Notes under the pieces: model-generated
What the model was told of the DNA's origin: nothing
What the model saw: only the letters and a program-made list of their open reading frames with translations
Database searches by the model: none
In this document: piece by piece, positions 26,612 to 35,211 of the stretch
How the letters are laid out: every line of letters begins with the position of its first letter
Position numbering within the stretch: the first letter of the stretch is position 1
Program-made: the position numbers and the translations under genes
From: Erythrobacter dokdonensis DSW-74
Lineage (GTDB): Bacteria > Pseudomonadota > Alphaproteobacteria > Sphingomonadales > Sphingomonadaceae
Assembly: GCF_001677335.1 (NCBI RefSeq)
Contig: NZ_LZYB01000001.1
Location: forward strand, 248,001-312,000
Length of the DNA stretch: 64,000 nucleotides
Reading direction: 5' to 3'

Positions 26612-27583
26612 ATGATGACAGGGCTGCTGAAGGCGGGAGCGCTGACAGCGGCCCTGTTGCTTTGCGGGGGAAGCGCTGCTCCCCAGCCGAATCTGGCACC
26701 GCTTGAAGGCGCTGGCTGGGAACTGGTCTGGGCCGACGAGTTCGCCGGCGACAGTCTCGACCGCACGAAATGGACGCCCGAGGTTTCGTGCTGGGGCGGG
26801 GGCAACTGGGAACGCCAGTGCTATACCGACCGGCCCGAGAATATCGCGGTCGAAGGCGGCCTTCTGCTGCTCAAGGCGAAGAAAGAGCGCTTTAGCGGCC
26901 CGGCGCGTCCGCCCGAGATTGCCGAAAACCCCAACCCGCGCATGTCCCAGCCCTATACTTCGGGCAAGGTCCGCACCATCGGTCTGCACGCCTGGCGTTA
27001 TGGCCGGATCGAGGTGCGCGCAAAGGTGCCCGCAGGCCAGGGTACGTGGCCCGCAGTCTGGATGATGCCCAACCAGCCTGTTTATGGCGGCTGGCCGCGC
27101 TCGGGCGAGATCGACATTCTCGAAGCGGTCAATATCGGCGCAAGGTGCAGGAAGTGCGAAGGCGGGCGGGGCGAGAACCGCACGATCAGCGCACTGCATT
27201 TCGGGGATTATGCGCCGAATAACCTCTTCGTCGACAGCCGCGCGGCCTTGCCCGATCTGGCGCTCCCGTCCGATGACTTCCACGTTTACGCCGTCGAGTG
27301 GAGCGAAGGGCTGATCCGGTTCCTTGTCGATGACCGGGTGCACCTGACTGTTTCTGCTGAAGCCTGGACCACGGCCTCTCCGCTCGCACGCGGCAATCCG
27401 GCGGCCCCCTTCGACCAGCCTTTCTATATCATGGCCAATCTCGCAGTCGGCGGACGTCTCGCGGAAGAAAACAACGCGAAAGGGGTTGCGGCGAAAAGCT
27501 TTCCCGCGCAATTCGCTATCGACTGGATTAGGGTCTATCGCTGCGGGCGCGATCCCGAAACGGGACGCGCGTGCATGCGGTAA
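26612..27583 (+). CDS. Glycoside hydrolase family 16 protein, probable endo-beta-1,3-glucanase
   Basis: This is a 323-residue exported GH16 enzyme. A hydrophobic signal segment covers residues 1-23. The catalytic motif is GEIDILE with nucleophile Glu166 and acid/base Glu171 (Asp168 between), preceded by WPAVWMMP. The surrounding residues, with methionine-free EIDILE and several aromatics, fit the laminarinase group more than agarases or carrageenases. Cys60/70 and Cys178/181 may form disulfides. It lies 16 bp after the receptor gene and 22 bp before the LacI gene, so it is clearly in the same operon. Cleavage of beta-1,3-glucan at the cell surface or in the periplasm is inferred. Confidence 0.92.
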   Translation: MMTGLLKAGALTAALLLCGGSAAPQPNLAPLEGAGWELVWADEFAGDSLDRTKWTPEVSCWGGGNWERQCYTDRPENIAVEGGLLLLKAKKERFSGPARPPEIAENPNPRMSQPYTSGKVRTIGLHAWRYGRIEVRAKVPAGQGTWPAVWMMPNQPVYGGWPRSGEIDILEAVNIGARCRKCEGGRGENRTISALHFGDYAPNNLFVDSRAALPDLALPSDDFHVYAVEWSEGLIRFLVDDRVHLTVSAEAWTTASPLARGNPAAPFDQPFYIMANLAVGGRLAEENNAKGVAAKSFPAQFAIDWIRVYRCGRDPETGRACMR

Positions 27584-27605
27584 GCGGGACGGGAAAACGG
27601 GGGCA

Positions 27606-28661
27606 ATGGCGCGGGCGCGCAAAACAGTGACGATCAGGGATGTGGCCGAGGACGCCGGTGTCTCGCTCCAGACCGTAAGCAGGGTTGTCAACGACGGCCC
27701 TAACGTGCGCCCCCAGCTGCGCGACAAGGTGCGCGCCTCGATCGACCGGCTGGGCTATGTCCCGAGCCTCGCGGCACAGCGCATGAGCGGCTCGCGCTCC
27801 TACATCATCCTTGCCATCAATGACCGCGAGCGGACGCTGGCCGACTGGCGCGAGCGGCGCGGTACGGACTGGGTCGACCAGATGCTGCTGGGCGGGATCC
27901 TGACCTGTTCGAAGCATGGCTACCGGATGATGGTGGAATTGATCGATACCCATTCCGATCATGTCGAGCGTGAACTCGGCGCGGCAATTTCGGCGCTCCA
28001 GCCCGATGGTGTGGTGCTGACTCCGCCACACTCGGAAAACCGCCTGATCACCGATCTGCTGGCCCAGCGCGGCATCCCCTTTGCGCGCATCGGTTCGCGG
28101 GAGCCGGGGCCAGGCATCGCGCTGACGATGGGCGATGAAGGCGCTGCCCACCTTGCCACGAGCCGTTTGATCGAACTCGGCCACCGCCGCATCGGCATGA
28201 TCGCCGGACCGGCGCAATACAGCCTCAGCGGGTGGCGCATCGACGGTTGGAAGCGCGCGCTGGCCGAACATGGCTTGCCGGGCGAAGGCCTGCTCGAAAC
28301 CGGCGACTTCGGCTATGAGAGCGGCACCCGCGCAGCGCGCGCCCTGCTCGACCGCAACCCCGATCTGTCCGCGATCATCGCCTCGTCGGACCAGATGGCG
28401 CTGGCGGCGCTCGAAGTCGCGCGCGACCGCGGTCTTGCGGTGCCGCGCGACCTGTCGCTGATATCTTTCGACAACACGCCGATCGTGCGTTTCACCAATC
28501 CGCCGCTGACCGCGATCGACCAGCCGATTGCCGAGACCGTGTCGCGCGCAGTCGAGCAGCTTATCGCGCGCGGCGAGGAAGGGACAGGCGACGGTGTCAT
28601 AGAAGTTGCCGCCGCGTTGGTCGAACGGTCCTCTACCGCGCCCGCTCCGGACAAGGCTTGA
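27606..28661 (+). CDS. LacI family transcriptional regulator
   Basis: This is a 351-residue regulator, start ATG 27606. The N-terminal HTH (about 9-28) is TIRDVAEDAGVSLQTVSRVV, with the hinge helix near VPSLAAQRMSG. The periplasmic-binding-protein-like sugar domain includes the family blocks GHRRIGMIAGP and DLSLISFDN. It is embedded in the glucan operon and overlaps the MFS start by 4 bp. Two palindromes in the locus (23200 and 29901) are its most likely targets. The inducer is probably a gluco-oligosaccharide or glucose, which is inferred. Confidence 0.93.
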   Translation: MARARKTVTIRDVAEDAGVSLQTVSRVVNDGPNVRPQLRDKVRASIDRLGYVPSLAAQRMSGSRSYIILAINDRERTLADWRERRGTDWVDQMLLGGILTCSKHGYRMMVELIDTHSDHVERELGAAISALQPDGVVLTPPHSENRLITDLLAQRGIPFARIGSREPGPGIALTMGDEGAAHLATSRLIELGHRRIGMIAGPAQYSLSGWRIDGWKRALAEHGLPGEGLLETGDFGYESGTRAARALLDRNPDLSAIIASSDQMALAALEVARDRGLAVPRDLSLISFDNTPIVRFTNPPLTAIDQPIAETVSRAVEQLIARGEEGTGDGVIEVAAALVERSSTAPAPDKA

Positions 28662-29860
28662 ACCCGCCGGCTGCCGCTGAACCGGTGCATCAGCCGGTCT
28701 GGTTTCTCGCCCTGTTCGCGCTTGCCGCTGCGGGCGGGGCGGTGGCCTTCGTTCCGCTGCTGACCGTGCTGCTTCCCCAGCGCATCGCCGAAATGCAGGG
28801 TGGCGAGGATGTGGCCGTTCTCGCTCAGGTTGCCTTCTATGGCGCGGTGGTGGCGAGCCTTGCGAACATCGCCGCGGGGATGCTGAGCGACCGCACGCGT
28901 GCGCGCCGGCTGTGGATTGTAACGGGGCTGGTGCTTTCCGGCGTGCTGCTGCTGGCTGTCGGCGAGGCGCGCTCGGCGAGCGAACTGGTGCTGCTGGTGA
29001 TGGCTTGGCAGGTCGGACTCAATCTCATGCTGTCGCCGCTGATGGCATGGGCAGGAGATTGCTTTCCCGATAGCCAGAAAGGCGTGCTGGGCGGTGCGCT
29101 GGCGCTGTCTCCGGCGCTGGGCGCGCTGGCCGGGTCGCTGGTGACATATGGCGCCATTGTGCCGGCAGGGGCGCGGCTGTGGGTGGTTGCCGTTCTGGTC
29201 GCGGTGCTGGTCCTGCCGGCAGTGATCTTCGGCGGCGGACGGGCGCGCGCCGAACTGATGAGCCCGAAGCGAGAGCGTGCGGATACCGAGCGGGTGAGCG
29301 GCGGTGCGGCGGTGCGGCGGATGTGGCTGGCGCGCTTTCTGGTGCAGGTGGCCGAGGGCGGAATGTTTGCTTTCCTGCTGTTCTGGTTGCGCTCGCTCGC
29401 GCCCGGCTTTCCGGAGAATTCTGCCGCCAACATCTTCAGCGTGGTGCTGGTTTGCGCCTTGCCGCTGTCGCTGGTGCTGGGACGCTGGTCGGACCGTCAT
29501 GGTCGCCCGATCCTGCCGCTTGCCGCATGCGCGCTGCTGTGTGCGATCGGCATGCTGGTAATGGCGGTGGCCGGCACGCTGGCACTGGCTATCGCGGGCT
29601 ATGTAATCTTTGCGATTGCCGCCGCGATCTTCCTGTCGCTCCATGCCAGCCAGACGCTCAGGGTGCTGCCCTCACCGCAGCATCGTGGCCGCGATCTCGG
29701 GCTGTTCAATCTCACCAACACGCTGCCGGCGATGGTTATGCCGTGGCTGACCGTGATGCTGGTACCCGGTTTCGGCTATTCGGCCCTGTTCTTCTTGTTC
29801 GCCGTGCTTTCCCTCGGAAGCGCGATACTGCTTGCCAGCTTTGCGCGCCCGTTGAAATGA
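28658..29860 (+). CDS. MFS transporter, probable sugar uptake
   Basis: This is a 400-residue, 12-helix major facilitator protein. It starts at TTG 28658, overlapping the LacI stop (TTGA). The loop 2-3 motif appears as GMLSDRTRARR and is mirrored in the second half by GRWSDRHGRP. There is no signal peptide. Its place between the LacI regulator and the GH3 enzyme suggests import of glucose or short glucan oligomers released in the periplasm. The exact sugar cannot be told from sequence, and the length and motif do not exclude an efflux role. Confidence 0.87.
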   Translation: MNPPAAAEPVHQPVWFLALFALAAAGGAVAFVPLLTVLLPQRIAEMQGGEDVAVLAQVAFYGAVVASLANIAAGMLSDRTRARRLWIVTGLVLSGVLLLAVGEARSASELVLLVMAWQVGLNLMLSPLMAWAGDCFPDSQKGVLGGALALSPALGALAGSLVTYGAIVPAGARLWVVAVLVAVLVLPAVIFGGGRARAELMSPKRERADTERVSGGAAVRRMWLARFLVQVAEGGMFAFLLFWLRSLAPGFPENSAANIFSVVLVCALPLSLVLGRWSDRHGRPILPLAACALLCAIGMLVMAVAGTLALAIAGYVIFAIAAAIFLSLHASQTLRVLPSPQHRGRDLGLFNLTNTLPAMVMPWLTVMLVPGFGYSALFFLFAVLSLGSAILLASFARPLK

Positions 29861-29900
29861 GCGCTTGCCGCTTGCAAAAGCGAGTGGGCCTTGGCATATC

Positions 29901-29916
29901 TTGATAACGTTCTCAA
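29901..29916. promoter_or_regulatory. LacI-type operator upstream of the GH3 gene
   Basis: TTGATAACGTTCTCAA is an almost perfect palindrome (half-sites TTGATAACG and TTGAGAACG). It lies 50 bp before the GH3 ATG and 40 bp after the MFS stop. A weak promoter (TTGCAA 29872-29877, 17-bp spacer, CATATC 29895-29900) would place the operator at the transcription start, the classic repressor position. It matches the site at 23200-23215. Confidence 0.65.
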
Positions 29917-29965
29917 AGGAACGCCTGACCAGCATGGATTGGTCTTGGGAGGGACTTGTCTGGTG

Positions 29966-32347
29966 ATGCGAATGAATTTCGGGCAGCTCGCGACGGGCGC
30001 GGGGCTTGCCGCCCTGCTCGCTGGCTGTGCGGCAACGGCACCGGTCCAGTCGACCGGAGCGTCTGCCGGCACGACTGCCGAAGCATCGCCCGCAACCCCC
30101 GAGGAAATGCTCGCCCGCATGAGCCTGAAGCGCAAGGTCGCGCAGATCATCATGCCCGATATCGGCTCGATCACGCCGAAGGATGTGCGCAAGTATCGCT
30201 TCGGCACGATCCTTAATGGCGGCAATTCCGGCCCCTATGGCGATGATCTGGCCCCGGCGGCGGACTGGCTCAAGCTGGCCGACGAATTCTGGGAAGCCTC
30301 CACCGCTCCGATGAAGGGCGATGAGCCCGTGATCCCCGCCGTGTGGGCGACCGACGCGGTGCACGGGCATGCCAATGTGATCGGCGCGACCGTCTTTCCG
30401 CACAATATCGCGCTTGGCGCGACGGGCGATGCCGACCTTGTCCGCCGCATCGGTGCCGCCACCGCGACCGAAATCGAGGTGACCGGGATCGACTGGACTT
30501 TTGCCCCCACCATCGCGGTCGCGCGCGACGATCGCTGGGGGCGCACCTATGAAAGCTATTCCGAAGACCCGGCCCTGGTCGCCCGCCTTGGTGCAGCGAT
30601 GGTCGAAGGGTTGCAGGGCCCTCCGGGCGAGCCGGGGTTCCTCGGCGCGGGCAAGGTCGCGGCCACGGCCAAGCACTTCTTCGGTGACGGCGGCACGGCG
30701 CAGGGGGTCGATCAGGGCGACGTCGACGGTGATCTTGCCGAATTGATGGCGATCCACGCCGCGCCCTATCCAGCCGCGATCGGCGCGGGCGTGGCCAGCG
30801 TCATGGCCAGCTTCAATTCGATCAACGGCACGAAGATGCACGGCAACGCGCCGCTGCTGACGGGCGAGTTGCGCGGAAATCTCGGCTTCAAGGGCCTTGT
30901 GGTGGGCGACTGGAACGGCCACGGCCAGGTGGACGGCTGCACCAACAAGGACTGCCCGCAGGCGCTGCTGGCGGGCCTTGATGTCTACATGGTGCCCGAG
31001 GACTGGAAAGCGCTCCACGCCAGCCTCGTCAAGCAGGTGAAGAACGGCACGATCCCGATGGAGCGGCTCGACGAGGCGGTTCTGCGGGTGCTGCGGCTGA
31101 AGCAGCAACTCGGTATTTTCGACGGCGAGGTGAAGCCCTCGGCACGGGCGCTTGGCGGGAAGTGGGACTTGCTCGGCTCGCCCGAGCACCGCGCGATTGC
31201 GCGCGAGGCAGTGGCGAAGTCGCAGGTTATCCTCAAGAACCATGGCGTCCTGCCGCTCAAGCCTGGCGCGCGGATCGAAGTTGCCGGGATCGCCGCCGAC
31301 AACGTGCCCCAGCAGGCGGGCGGATGGTCGGTGACCTGGCAGGGCGGGGGCGAACTGACTGCCGACGACTTCCCCGGTGCGACCTCGATCTGGGCCGGGA
31401 TCGCCGACGCGGCCAAGGCAGCAGGCAGTGAGGCGGTGCTGGCCGCGGACGGGCCTTCGGGCGCCCGCGCGGATGTGGCCATCGTCGTTTTCGGAGAGGA
31501 GCCCTATGCCGAGTTCGTCGGCGACCGCAAGGATCTCGCCTTCCGCGACGAGGAAGGACTTGAACTGCTGCGCGCCTACCGTGCTCGCGGCATTCCTACG
31601 GTCGCGGTGTTCCTCTCGGGTCGTCCCTTGTGGGTCAACCGCGAATTGAACGTGGCCGATGCCTTCGTCGCCGCCTGGCTGCCGGGGAGCGAGGGGGCAG
31701 GGGTGGCCGATGTCTTGTTCGGCAAGCGGCCCGCCACCGGGCGCCTCGCGTTCAGCTGGCCTGCACAGTGCGATGGCACCCCGGTAAACGGGCCCGAGGG
31801 CGCGCTGTTTCCGCTCGGCTTCGGGCAGGATCTCGGCGACAGGCAGGAACTCGCCACGCTCGACGAGACTTGCAGGGCGCTGACCGCCGATAACGGCGCG
31901 ACGTGGTTCGCATCCGGACGGCTGGGCATGCAGGTGCAGGCGGTGGCCGACAATGCCGTGCTGCCCGACCTGCGCGGCGTGGGCAACGGCATTACCGCCA
32001 CCGGCATCGACCGCAAGGCGCAGGAAGACGCGCGCCGCATCGCCTTTGCTCCGGGCGCGAAGCTGACACTGACCGGGCCGGAAAGCGCGGCAGGCTGGCG
32101 TATCGTCTATCAGGTCGAGAACCGGCCCAAGGGGCAGGTCAGCGTGACCGCTGGCGGCGAGCCGCTCGATATCACGCGCAGCCTTGCCGTGGCCGAGGGC
32201 AAGGGCTGGCGCGAGATGGTGCTTACCAGCGCCTGTCTGGCAGAAGTCGGTGACCGGCTGACCTTCGCCTCCAAGGGCAAATTCGCCATCCAGATCAGCG
32301 AGATCGTCCGCGATCAAACCGCGTCCGATGCGGAGTGTTCATTCTAG
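29966..32347 (+). CDS. Glycoside hydrolase family 3 beta-glucosidase lipoprotein
   Basis: This is a 793-residue exo-acting beta-glucosidase. The ATG at 29966 opens a lipoprotein signal with lipobox LLAGC (Cys21), so it is anchored to a membrane on the periplasmic side. GH3 landmarks are KHFFGDGGT, the nucleophile region GLVVGDWNGHGQ (Asp315) and the C-terminal alpha/beta sandwich with VVFGEEPYAEFVGD and WLPGSEGAG. A further C-terminal beta domain (from about 640) is present. The family cleaves terminal beta-1,3/1,4-linked glucose, which fits finishing the GH16 products. It has its own operator-containing promoter region. GTG 29963 is an alternative start. Confidence 0.92.
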   Translation: MRMNFGQLATGAGLAALLAGCAATAPVQSTGASAGTTAEASPATPEEMLARMSLKRKVAQIIMPDIGSITPKDVRKYRFGTILNGGNSGPYGDDLAPAADWLKLADEFWEASTAPMKGDEPVIPAVWATDAVHGHANVIGATVFPHNIALGATGDADLVRRIGAATATEIEVTGIDWTFAPTIAVARDDRWGRTYESYSEDPALVARLGAAMVEGLQGPPGEPGFLGAGKVAATAKHFFGDGGTAQGVDQGDVDGDLAELMAIHAAPYPAAIGAGVASVMASFNSINGTKMHGNAPLLTGELRGNLGFKGLVVGDWNGHGQVDGCTNKDCPQALLAGLDVYMVPEDWKALHASLVKQVKNGTIPMERLDEAVLRVLRLKQQLGIFDGEVKPSARALGGKWDLLGSPEHRAIAREAVAKSQVILKNHGVLPLKPGARIEVAGIAADNVPQQAGGWSVTWQGGGELTADDFPGATSIWAGIADAAKAAGSEAVLAADGPSGARADVAIVVFGEEPYAEFVGDRKDLAFRDEEGLELLRAYRARGIPTVAVFLSGRPLWVNRELNVADAFVAAWLPGSEGAGVADVLFGKRPATGRLAFSWPAQCDGTPVNGPEGALFPLGFGQDLGDRQELATLDETCRALTADNGATWFASGRLGMQVQAVADNAVLPDLRGVGNGITATGIDRKAQEDARRIAFAPGAKLTLTGPESAAGWRIVYQVENRPKGQVSVTAGGEPLDITRSLAVAEGKGWREMVLTSACLAEVGDRLTFASKGKFAIQISEIVRDQTASDAECSF

Positions 32348-32354
32348 CGCGGTG

Positions 32355-32382
32355 AAGGGGCGGGGGGACAACTGGCCCCTTT
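32355..32382 (+). terminator. Possible terminator after the GH3 gene
   Basis: AAGGGGC (32355-32361) and GCCCCTT (32375-32381) form a 7-bp stem directly after the GH3 stop. Only a short T-run follows. Confidence 0.4.
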
Positions 32383-32417
32383 CCATCTCCGGTTTCTTGC
32401 CCTAACCGCGGGTCATC

Positions 32418-32933
32418 GTGTCGCGTTCCCGCACTCCATTGGCCCGTTTCGCCCTGCTCCTTGCTGCCTTTGCAGCGGTGGCGCAATGGGCGGTGCCGCA
32501 TGGCTGGATGATCGGCAATGCGCGCGATGGCGAGGCGCTGCTGGTGCCGTGTCCGGGCGTGTCGCCCGCGCTGGCGGCACTGGGCAGGCCCGCCGCGCCT
32601 GCGCCTGCGCCGATTCCGATGGCGATGGCGATGGCGATGATGCAGGGCGGTGAACACGCCGCACATCACGCCCATCATGCCATGGCCGGGGCCGACGCGC
32701 CCGCAGCTGCCGGCGACCATTCCGGTCATGACGGCCATGCCAGCCTGGCCAGTGCATTGTGCGATTTTGCCGCCCTCGGCGCGCCCGTGCTGCCGCCCGA
32801 GCCGATCGAGCTTGATCTGCTGGCACCGGTGGCGATCGTGCCCCCGCCCCTGTCCCGGTTGGCGCTTGTCCCCGGTCGCGGTCTTGCCGCGCCGCCGCCG
32901 CCTGCAACCGGTCCGCCCGCACTTTCCGCCTGA
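32418..32933 (+). CDS. Met/His-rich exported protein, DUF2946-like, probable copper-associated
   Basis: This is a 171-residue protein with a GTG start at 32418. A hydrophobic N-terminal segment (10-27) serves as membrane anchor or signal. Residues 67-107 are strikingly rich in Met and His: an MAMAMAMM run, then HAAHHAHH and DHSGHDGH. Such segments bind Cu(I)/Cu(II) in copper-handling proteins. Two lone cysteines (45, 115) and the overall layout resemble DUF2946 proteins, which often precede TonB copper receptors, as here. The tail is Pro-rich. The copper role is inferred. It could instead be a periplasmic metal buffer of another kind. Confidence 0.65.
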   Translation: MSRSRTPLARFALLLAAFAAVAQWAVPHGWMIGNARDGEALLVPCPGVSPALAALGRPAAPAPAPIPMAMAMAMMQGGEHAAHHAHHAMAGADAPAAAGDHSGHDGHASLASALCDFAALGAPVLPPEPIELDLLAPVAIVPPPLSRLALVPGRGLAAPPPPATGPPALSA

Positions 32934-33068
32934 CCTCAGCCGCGCCGTCCGCGCTCCTGCCTGACCGGGGGCGGGCTGCGCTGTCATGCCTCGACCGGGA
33001 GCTTCCCGGGCCGCTGGCGCTGTCCCCGATCACGGACCGCGCTGGGCGGAGTAGCTGGACTTATCATC

Positions 33069-35183
33069 ATGAATTCGCGTAACTTCAGGCGGTGCCTCGG
33101 CGCCGCCGCCATGCTGGCCGCCGTTCCTGCTGCGGCCGAGCACAATCCCCCATCCACCGATCCAGATGCGCTGCTGACCGATACGATCATCGTCACCGCC
33201 CGCCGCGCAGAGGCGATCAGCGCCGATGGCATCGCTCCGCCGCAGCAGATCGCGCTGCCTGCCGATGCCGCCGCGATCGCCGCGCGCGTGCCGGGGGGCG
33301 ACATCTTCGGCAATGGCGCGCTTTCGGGCCAGCTGTCCTATCGCGGGTTGGCTGGCGAGCGGGTGCTGGGGCGCGTGAACGGGCAGCGTTTTGCCACCGG
33401 CGGCCCCAATGCCATGGACCCGCCGCTGCATTATGCGCCGTCAATCCTCGTCGACCGGATCGAGGTCGCGCGCGGGGTCGCGCCGGTGAGTATCGGCCCG
33501 GCGCTTTCGGGCGCGGTCAATGCCGAGCTGGTGCAGGCGCAATTCACCGACAGCGCCAGCCTCACCCCGCAACTGCGCGCCGCCGCACAGTATCGCAGCG
33601 TGGATGACAGCTATGCCGTGGGCGGCATGGCCGGGCTGACCAACGAAACCTGGCGTCTTGGCGTCATCGCCGCGCGCGAGGAGGGGGATGACTACGATTT
33701 CCCCGGCGGCACGGCCACCGGCACGTCCTTCGAACGCAACCTTTACGGCGTCCACGCCGGTTTCCGCACCGGACCGGGCGAGCTCTTCGTCGAATATCGC
33801 CGCAGCGAGACCGATCCTTCGGGCAACCCGCCCTTCGCGCTCGACATTGTCTATTTCGATACCGACTTCGTGCAGGGCGGCTTTCGCGGGGAGATTGCCA
33901 AGGACGTGACGCTCAATCTGCGGCTCGGCCATGTCGCGGTGCGGCACCTGATGGACAATCAGACCACCCGCCAGCCCGCCGCCCCGCCGATGCGCGCGCG
34001 GGCGACCTTTGCCGATGCCGATACCACCACGGCCGAGGCCTCGCTGCGGTTCGGCACTGCGGGCAACTATGTCCAGATCGGCGGCGACGCGGAACTGACG
34101 GAAAAGTTCGTCACCATCACCAATCCGTTCAATCCCGACTTCTTCATCGAAAGCCAGCCCGATGCCCGCTCCGACCGGATCGGTGCCTTCGTGCAATGGC
34201 GCGGCGGGCTGGGCGCGATGGAGTTCGAGGCGGGGGCGCGGATCGACCGCACCGAGCAATCGGTCGGCGCGCCGCGGCTGGGCGCTGCCGTGCCGATGGG
34301 CCCGCGGGCGCTCGCCGCAGCCTTTACCGCTGCGGACCGCGAGGACGCGGACACCACTGTGGATGTCGTGCTGCGCGGCTGGGCCCCGCTCGGAGCCTTC
34401 ACGCCGCGTGTCACCCTGGCGCGCAAGGAAAGGGTGCCGAGCGTGCTCGAACGGTTCGGCTGGCTCCCGACCGAGGCAAGCTTCGGGCTGGCCGACGGGA
34501 ACATCTATGTCGGAAATCTGGCGCTGAGGCCCGAGACCGCGTGGATCGCGGAAGCCGGGTTCGATTATGATGGTGACTGGCTTACGATCCGCCCGACGCT
34601 GTTCTATCGCCGCGTGGACGACTTCATCCAGGGCGTGCCGTTCGATGCCACGATCGGCGTGATCGACAGCACGGTCGAGATGGTTGCGAACATCAACGGC
34701 GATCCCACGCCGCTGCGTTTCGCCAACACCGATGCGGAGCTTTACGGCGCGGACCTCGACTTCAGCATCCGCCCCGTGGCGCAGGTCGAACTGGCGGGCA
34801 CCGCGAGCCTTGTGCGCGGACAGCGGCGGGACGTGACCGACAATCTCTATCGTGTCCCGCCTGCCAATCTCCGGCTTTCGGCGGTCTGGGCGAACGAGCG
34901 GCTCTCGCTGGGTGCCGAACTCTTTGCCGCGGCCGCGCAGGACCGCGTGGCGGCAAGCAATGGCGAGGACGCGTCCGAGGCTTTCGCCACGATAGGGTTG
35001 TTTGCGCGCTATGCCCTTGCCGAGGGGCTGGCACTCGAGGCTGGTGTCGAGAACCTGTCTGACGAGGCTTATGCACCGCACCTTGCGGGTCGCAGCCGGG
35101 TCGGCGCGTCGGATGTTCCGGTGGGCGAACGCCTGCCGGGTGTCGGACGCGGCGGCTGGGTGCGGGTGACCGCGCGCTTCTGA
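33069..35183 (+). CDS. TonB-dependent receptor, probable copper receptor
   Basis: This is a 704-residue outer-membrane receptor. The signal peptide covers residues 1-23, and a TonB-box-like DTIIVTARR (about 38-46) precedes the plug. The barrel ends in GGWVRVTARF. The plug segments LSYRGLAGERVLGRVNGQRF and GGPNAMDPPLHYAP resemble the OprC/NosA copper-receptor group, including the conserved acidic/Met-containing NAMDPP block. The preceding gene encodes a Met/His-rich protein 135 bp upstream, which supports copper as substrate. The siderophore alternative cannot be excluded. Confidence 0.87.
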   Translation: MNSRNFRRCLGAAAMLAAVPAAAEHNPPSTDPDALLTDTIIVTARRAEAISADGIAPPQQIALPADAAAIAARVPGGDIFGNGALSGQLSYRGLAGERVLGRVNGQRFATGGPNAMDPPLHYAPSILVDRIEVARGVAPVSIGPALSGAVNAELVQAQFTDSASLTPQLRAAAQYRSVDDSYAVGGMAGLTNETWRLGVIAAREEGDDYDFPGGTATGTSFERNLYGVHAGFRTGPGELFVEYRRSETDPSGNPPFALDIVYFDTDFVQGGFRGEIAKDVTLNLRLGHVAVRHLMDNQTTRQPAAPPMRARATFADADTTTAEASLRFGTAGNYVQIGGDAELTEKFVTITNPFNPDFFIESQPDARSDRIGAFVQWRGGLGAMEFEAGARIDRTEQSVGAPRLGAAVPMGPRALAAAFTAADREDADTTVDVVLRGWAPLGAFTPRVTLARKERVPSVLERFGWLPTEASFGLADGNIYVGNLALRPETAWIAEAGFDYDGDWLTIRPTLFYRRVDDFIQGVPFDATIGVIDSTVEMVANINGDPTPLRFANTDAELYGADLDFSIRPVAQVELAGTASLVRGQRRDVTDNLYRVPPANLRLSAVWANERLSLGAELFAAAAQDRVAASNGEDASEAFATIGLFARYALAEGLALEAGVENLSDEAYAPHLAGRSRVGASDVPVGERLPGVGRGGWVRVTARF

Positions 35184-35211
35184 GCGCGCGGCGCTGGCCG
35201 GGAGAGGCGGG

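Noticed and set aside
23488-26805. A 1105-codon open frame antisense to the TonB receptor gene
   Set aside because: It mirrors the receptor's codon pattern in a high-GC gene, has no family motif and no ribosome-binding site. The plus-strand frame has signal peptide, plug and barrel end.
29672-32317. An 881-codon open frame antisense to the GH3 gene
   Set aside because: It is a shadow frame of high-GC coding DNA; the sense frame carries lipobox and GH3 active-site motifs.
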